In this document: piece after piece, positions 60,720-64,000 of the stretch | Layout: every line of letters begins with the position of its first letter | How positions within the stretch are numbered: the stretch's first letter is position 1 | NCBI RefSeq assembly: GCF_000757485.1 | Contig: NZ_JPYO01000045.1 | Coordinates: 132,111-196,110 of the forward strand | DNA: 64,000 nt | Reading direction: 5' to 3' | Origin: Achromobacter sp. RTa | GTDB lineage: Bacteria; Pseudomonadota; Gammaproteobacteria; Burkholderiales; Burkholderiaceae_B | Notes under the pieces: model-generated | The model's database searches: none | What the model was told of the DNA's origin: nothing | Seen by the model: the letters and a program-made list of their open reading frames with translations, nothing else | Program-made: the position numbers and the translations under genes

Positions 60720-61700
60720 ATGTCCAGACTTGCACGCTTGCTGCTGGCCGCCGGCTGCGCGTTGACCGCCGTCGCGCCCGCCTGCGCCGATAACTGGCCG
60801 GCCGGGCCCGTCACGTTCATCGTGCCGTTTCCCGCCGGCGGCTCCATGGATACGTTCTCGCGGCCCATCGCTCGGCAGCTGGGCAGTGTGCTCGGCGTTC
60901 CCGTCGTGGTTTCCAACCGCTCGGGCGCAGGCGGGGGCGTGGGCATCGCCGCGATCGCCCGCGCCGCGCCCGACGGCTACACCATCGGCATGTCCAGCGT
61001 CGGCAACATGACGATCAATCCGCACATCTATCCCGATCTTCCCTATGATCCGAACAAGGATTTCACGCCCATAGGGTTGGCGGGCCGCTTCGTCAATGTA
61101 TTGGTGGTCAACAGTAAGCTGCCCGCCAAGAATGTGCAGGAGCTATTGGCGCTAGATCGCGCCAAGCCTGGCACCATTACCTTCGCGTCGGCGGGCAATG
61201 GGTCGACCAATCAGCTTTCCGGCGAGGTGCTCAAGCAGCTGACCGGCACGAAATTCATGCACGTGCCTTATCGGGGCAGCGGTCCCGCGCTGGCCGACGT
61301 GGTGGCGGGCAACGTGGATTTCATGTTCGACACCCTCAACACGTCCATGCCGCTGATCGAGTCGGGCGCCTTGCGCGCGCTGGCCGTGACCAGCGCCGAG
61401 CGCAGCCCGTACCTGCCGGACGTGCCCACCATGAATGAAGCCGGCGTGCCCGGCTACGCAAAATCGGGAGAGGATCTCTGGTGGGCGGTCATCGCGCCGA
61501 AGGGCTTGCCTCCGGCCGTCCGGGACAAGCTCAGCACCGCACTCGCCAAGGCGCTGGCGTCGCCGGAACTGCAGGCCCAGGTCCGCGCACAGCGGGTCGA
61601 GACCCTGACCAGCACGTCCGATGGGTTGCAGAACATATTGCGGGACGACTACGAGCGCTGGGGCCGTATCGTCAAAGAGGCCGGGATCAAGCTGGATTAG
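60720..61700 (+). CDS. Bug/TctC-family periplasmic binding protein
   Basis: 326 residues; ATG 60720 directly follows AAGGGG, with a second GGGGAG further upstream, so spacing is unusual. Signal peptide ends near VAPACADNWPAGPV. Ligand loop PFPAGGSMDTFSRPI, RAAPDGYTIGMSSVG, and the tail GIKLD. Sixth Bug gene of the window and the second in this cluster, so the two may bind related acids of one pathway or serve two pathways. Confidence 0.9.
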   Translation: MSRLARLLLAAGCALTAVAPACADNWPAGPVTFIVPFPAGGSMDTFSRPIARQLGSVLGVPVVVSNRSGAGGGVGIAAIARAAPDGYTIGMSSVGNMTINPHIYPDLPYDPNKDFTPIGLAGRFVNVLVVNSKLPAKNVQELLALDRAKPGTITFASAGNGSTNQLSGEVLKQLTGTKFMHVPYRGSGPALADVVAGNVDFMFDTLNTSMPLIESGALRALAVTSAERSPYLPDVPTMNEAGVPGYAKSGEDLWWAVIAPKGLPPAVRDKLSTALAKALASPELQAQVRAQRVETLTSTSDGLQNILRDDYERWGRIVKEAGIKLD

Positions 61701-61919
61701 CCCGCCCATGCTTCATCCGCGCCAGCGCGGCCGGCCAGTGGCGGAAAGCGCGCACAGCATTATTAAAGTTGCTTATAAACTGTTTTTCAACAATTCATTG
61801 GACAGTTTCGAGCGGCTGCGCCAGAGTCACGGCAGATGCCCGGCGCGCGCCCATCCGCCGCAGCCGGGTCGGCTCACCCGCCTGCGGCGCATAGCCCGGC
61901 AAGCAGATAAGAAGAGCTT
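61701..61919 (+). other. Intergenic region before the GMC oxidoreductase
   Basis: 219 bp without a gene. An AT-rich island at about 61757-61805, containing TTATTAAAG and TTATAAAC, stands out from the GC-rich surroundings and is a likely promoter for the GMC gene. No clear operator or terminator is seen. Confidence 0.4.
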
Positions 61920-63569
61920 ATGGAGACATACGACTACATCATCGTGGGCGCGGGGTCGGCCGGCTGCGTGCTGGCCAACCGGCTGAGCCAGGATCCTGCC
62001 GTGCAGGTACTGTTGCTGGAGGCCGGCGGCCGCGACAACTATCACTGGATCCATATCCCGGTGGGCTACCTTCACTGCATCGGCAACCCGCGCACGGACT
62101 GGATGTACCGTACCGTCGAAGAGCCCGGGCTGGGCGGGCGTTCGCTGATCTACCCGCGCGGCCGCGTGCTGGGGGGCTGCTCATCGATCAACGGCATGAT
62201 CTACATGCGCGGCCAGCGCGAGGACTACGAGAACTGGGCTGCGCTGTCGGGCGACCCGGCCTGGGGCTGGGATCAGGTGCTGCCGGTCTTCAAGCGCAGC
62301 GAGGACCATCACCGCGGCGCCGACGAATTCCACGGCGCGGGCGGCGAATGGCGCGTGGAGCCGCAGCGCCTGCGTTGGGACATCCTGGAGGCCTTCGCCG
62401 CCGCGGCGGAACAGGAAGGCATTCCCCGCGTGCAGGATTTCAACCGCGGCGACAATTTCGGCAGCGGCTATTTTGAAGTGAACCAGCGCAGCGGCTGGCG
62501 CTGGAACACGTCCAAGGCCTTTCTGCGTCCCGTGCGCAAGCGCCCCAATCTGCGGGTGGAAACCGGCGTGATGGCCGAGCGGCTGCTCTTCGAAGGCAAG
62601 CGCTGCGTGGGCGTGGAACTGCGCCGCGGCGGCATGGCATCCACGGTGCGCGCGCGGCGTGAAGTGGTGCTGGCCGCGGGCGCGGTGAACACGCCGCAGC
62701 TGCTGGAACTATCCGGCGTGGGCGAGCCGGCGCGGCTGCGCGAAAGCGGCATCGAACTGCGCCATGCCTTGCCCGGCGTGGGCGAGAACCTGCAGGATCA
62801 TCTGCAGCTGCGGGTCATCCTCAAGGTGAACGGCGTCAAGACGCTCAACCGCATCGCCTCCACGTGGTGGGGCAAGGCCGGCATAGGGCTGGAATACCTG
62901 GTGAGCCGCAGCGGCCCGATGAGCATGGCGCCCTCGCAGCTGGGCGCCTTCGCCAAGTCGGATCCGGGCCAGGCGCGGGCCAACGTGGAATTCCATGTCC
63001 AGCCCCTGTCGCTGGGCGCTTTCGGCGAACCGCTGCATGGCTTCGACGCCTTCACCGCCAGCGTGTGCAACCTGCGTCCCACTTCGCGCGGCAGCGTGCA
63101 TGCGCAAGGGCCGCTGGCCGCGGGCCAGGGGCCGGTCATCGCGCCCAACTATCTCAGCACCGAGGAAGACCTGCGCGTGGCGGCGGACTCCATCCGGTTG
63201 GTCCGCCGCATCGCCGCAGCGCCCGCGTTGCAGCGCTACCAGCCGCAAGAGTGGCTGCCAGGGCCGGCCTTCCAGACCGAGGCCGAGCTGAGGGAGGCGG
63301 CCGGCAAGATCGGCACCACGATCTTCCACCCGGTGGGCACCTGCGCCATGGGCCGCGACGCGGACGGCGGCGCGGTGGTGGACGCGCGCCTGCGCGTGCA
63401 CGGGTTGGAGGGCCTGCGCATCGCCGACGCTTCGGTGATGCCGCTGATCACGTCGGGCAACACCAATTCGCCGACGATCATGATCGCGGAGCGCGCCGCG
63501 GACATGATCAGAAAGGACGCGATGCGGGACGCTGCCGTAGCTGCGGATGTAGAGGTAGCCAGGGTCTGA
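61920..63569 (+). CDS. GMC-family FAD oxidoreductase (choline/alcohol dehydrogenase type)
   Basis: 549 residues. FAD-binding YDYIIVGAGSAGCVLANRL at 4-22; GMC signature 1 GRVLGGCSSINGMIYMRG near 81-98; signature 2 GAVNTPQLLELSGVG near 259; C-terminal active-site His in IGTTIFHPVGTCAMG and Asn region TSGNTNSPTIM. Oxidises an alcohol to aldehyde. Lacks a signal peptide. Its own AT-rich leader suggests separate expression from the Bug gene upstream. The stop codon is formed inside a degenerate copy of the GTCTGACA repeat that follows. Confidence 0.92.
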   Translation: METYDYIIVGAGSAGCVLANRLSQDPAVQVLLLEAGGRDNYHWIHIPVGYLHCIGNPRTDWMYRTVEEPGLGGRSLIYPRGRVLGGCSSINGMIYMRGQREDYENWAALSGDPAWGWDQVLPVFKRSEDHHRGADEFHGAGGEWRVEPQRLRWDILEAFAAAAEQEGIPRVQDFNRGDNFGSGYFEVNQRSGWRWNTSKAFLRPVRKRPNLRVETGVMAERLLFEGKRCVGVELRRGGMASTVRARREVVLAAGAVNTPQLLELSGVGEPARLRESGIELRHALPGVGENLQDHLQLRVILKVNGVKTLNRIASTWWGKAGIGLEYLVSRSGPMSMAPSQLGAFAKSDPGQARANVEFHVQPLSLGAFGEPLHGFDAFTASVCNLRPTSRGSVHAQGPLAAGQGPVIAPNYLSTEEDLRVAADSIRLVRRIAAAPALQRYQPQEWLPGPAFQTEAELREAAGKIGTTIFHPVGTCAMGRDADGGAVVDARLRVHGLEGLRIADASVMPLITSGNTNSPTIMIAERAADMIRKDAMRDAAVAADVEVARV

Positions 63570-64000
63570 CATCTGGATACCGCGGATGTGTCTGACACCC
63601 GGAGACGGCGATGTGGCCAGTGTCTGACACCCTTACGAGATGGTATTCAGGCTTGAGAGCGTGCTTCCGGGTGTCTGACACCCGGAGACGGCGTTGCGGC
63701 CAGTGTCTGACACCCTTACGGGATGGTATCCAGGCTTGAGGCCGTGCTTCCGGGTGTCTGACACCCGGAGACGGCGTTGCAGCCTGACGGGCGGCGCCTG
63801 GGGTGTCAGACACTGAGGTGGGGCCGGTGTCAGACACTGCGATGTGGCCAGTGTCTGACACCCTTACGGGATGGTATTCAGGCTTGAGAGCATGCTTCCG
63901 GGTGTCTGACACCCGGAGACGGCGTTGCAGCCTGACGGGCGGCGCATGGGGTGTCAGACACTGAGGTGGGGCCGGTGTCAGACACTGCGATGTGGCCAGT
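63563..64000. repeat. Composite tandem array of GTGTC-N-GACAC palindromes
   Basis: Eleven intact 11-mers GTGTCTGACAC or GTGTCAGACAC start at 63588, 63620, 63671, 63703, 63754, 63803, 63827, 63851, 63902, 63951 and 63975, plus a degenerate copy over the GMC stop codon. The first units repeat every 83 bp (63588, 63671, 63754; 63620, 63703); later ones every 148 bp (63754/63902, 63803/63951, 63827/63975), 148 being the 83-bp unit plus a 65-bp insert. At 63667, 63750 and 63898 the core is a perfect 19-base dyad CCGGGTGTCTGACACCCGG. The array runs off the window end. Confidence 0.9.

Noticed and set aside
63508..63912. Open frame on the minus strand with repeated VSDT-containing peptide
   Set aside because: It is only the translation of the palindrome array; the repeats are maintained as DNA dyads and the frame shifts between copies.
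63563..64000. CRISPR-like array
   Set aside because: The spacers are themselves repeated (83- and 148-bp periods), the repeat core is only 11 bases, and no cas genes are present.

Overview
The window is GC-rich, densely coded DNA that looks like an Alcaligenaceae chromosome (Bordetella/Achromobacter type). This rests on six stand-alone Bug/TctC periplasmic binding proteins with no membrane partners, three CaiB-type CoA-transferases, many LysR/GntR/IclR/MarR/LacI regulators beside catabolic operons, and a siderophore uptake locus. I saw no tRNA, rRNA, transposase, phage or plasmid gene. Taxonomy is inferred from gene content only.

Layout. 1-1135: sensor kinase (cut by the window edge) and OmpR-type regulator, leftward. 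1229-7111: Fur-box promoter, TonB receptor and a complete siderophore ABC importer. 7130-8185: thiM behind a TPP riboswitch. 8206-16403: MarR regulator and quinone/enone-type reductase, divergent from a CoA-ester pathway (MaoC hydratase, acyl-CoA dehydrogenase, BKACE, CoA-transferase, crotonase, CitE-like lyase, Bug protein) resembling itaconate/C5-dicarboxylate degradation. 16606-18984: comEC. 19010-25097: LysR-flanked set with GST, two CoA-transferases, Bug and a kappa-class GST/HCCA isomerase. 25171-31950: hydroxyacid/semialdehyde oxidation operon facing a GntR regulator with tandem operators. 32009-35421: LysR, Bug, M28 peptidase. 35434-43765: TonB-C-domain protein, then a LacI-controlled TRAP transporter with a VOC protein, a RuBisCO-like protein and a DUF1537 kinase, a probable acid-sugar pathway related to apionate degradation. 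43973-47022: methyltransferase and SARP-like regulator.

47039-54983: a nitrite-assimilation operon, nirB-nirD-FNT transporter-kinase/phosphatase-cobA-nasR. Upstream of nirB are a sigma-54 promoter, two NtrC-like sites 32 bp apart and a leader terminator hairpin; the last gene encodes a NIT-ANTAR antiterminator. This gives a readable two-layer control circuit: nitrogen limitation through NtrC/sigma-54, then nitrate/nitrite through antitermination.

54984-63569: LysR, Bug, acyl-CoA ligase, IclR, crotonase, AhpD-like protein, Bug, GMC oxidoreductase. 63563-64000 (running off the end): a composite tandem array of GTGTC-N-GACAC palindromes with 83-bp and 148-bp periods, beginning inside the last codons of the GMC gene.

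The strongest candidates for under-described biology are the RuBisCO-like/DUF1537/VOC/TRAP cluster, the nirB control region with its linked kinase/phosphatase, the BKACE-containing CoA-ester cluster, and the composite palindrome array.
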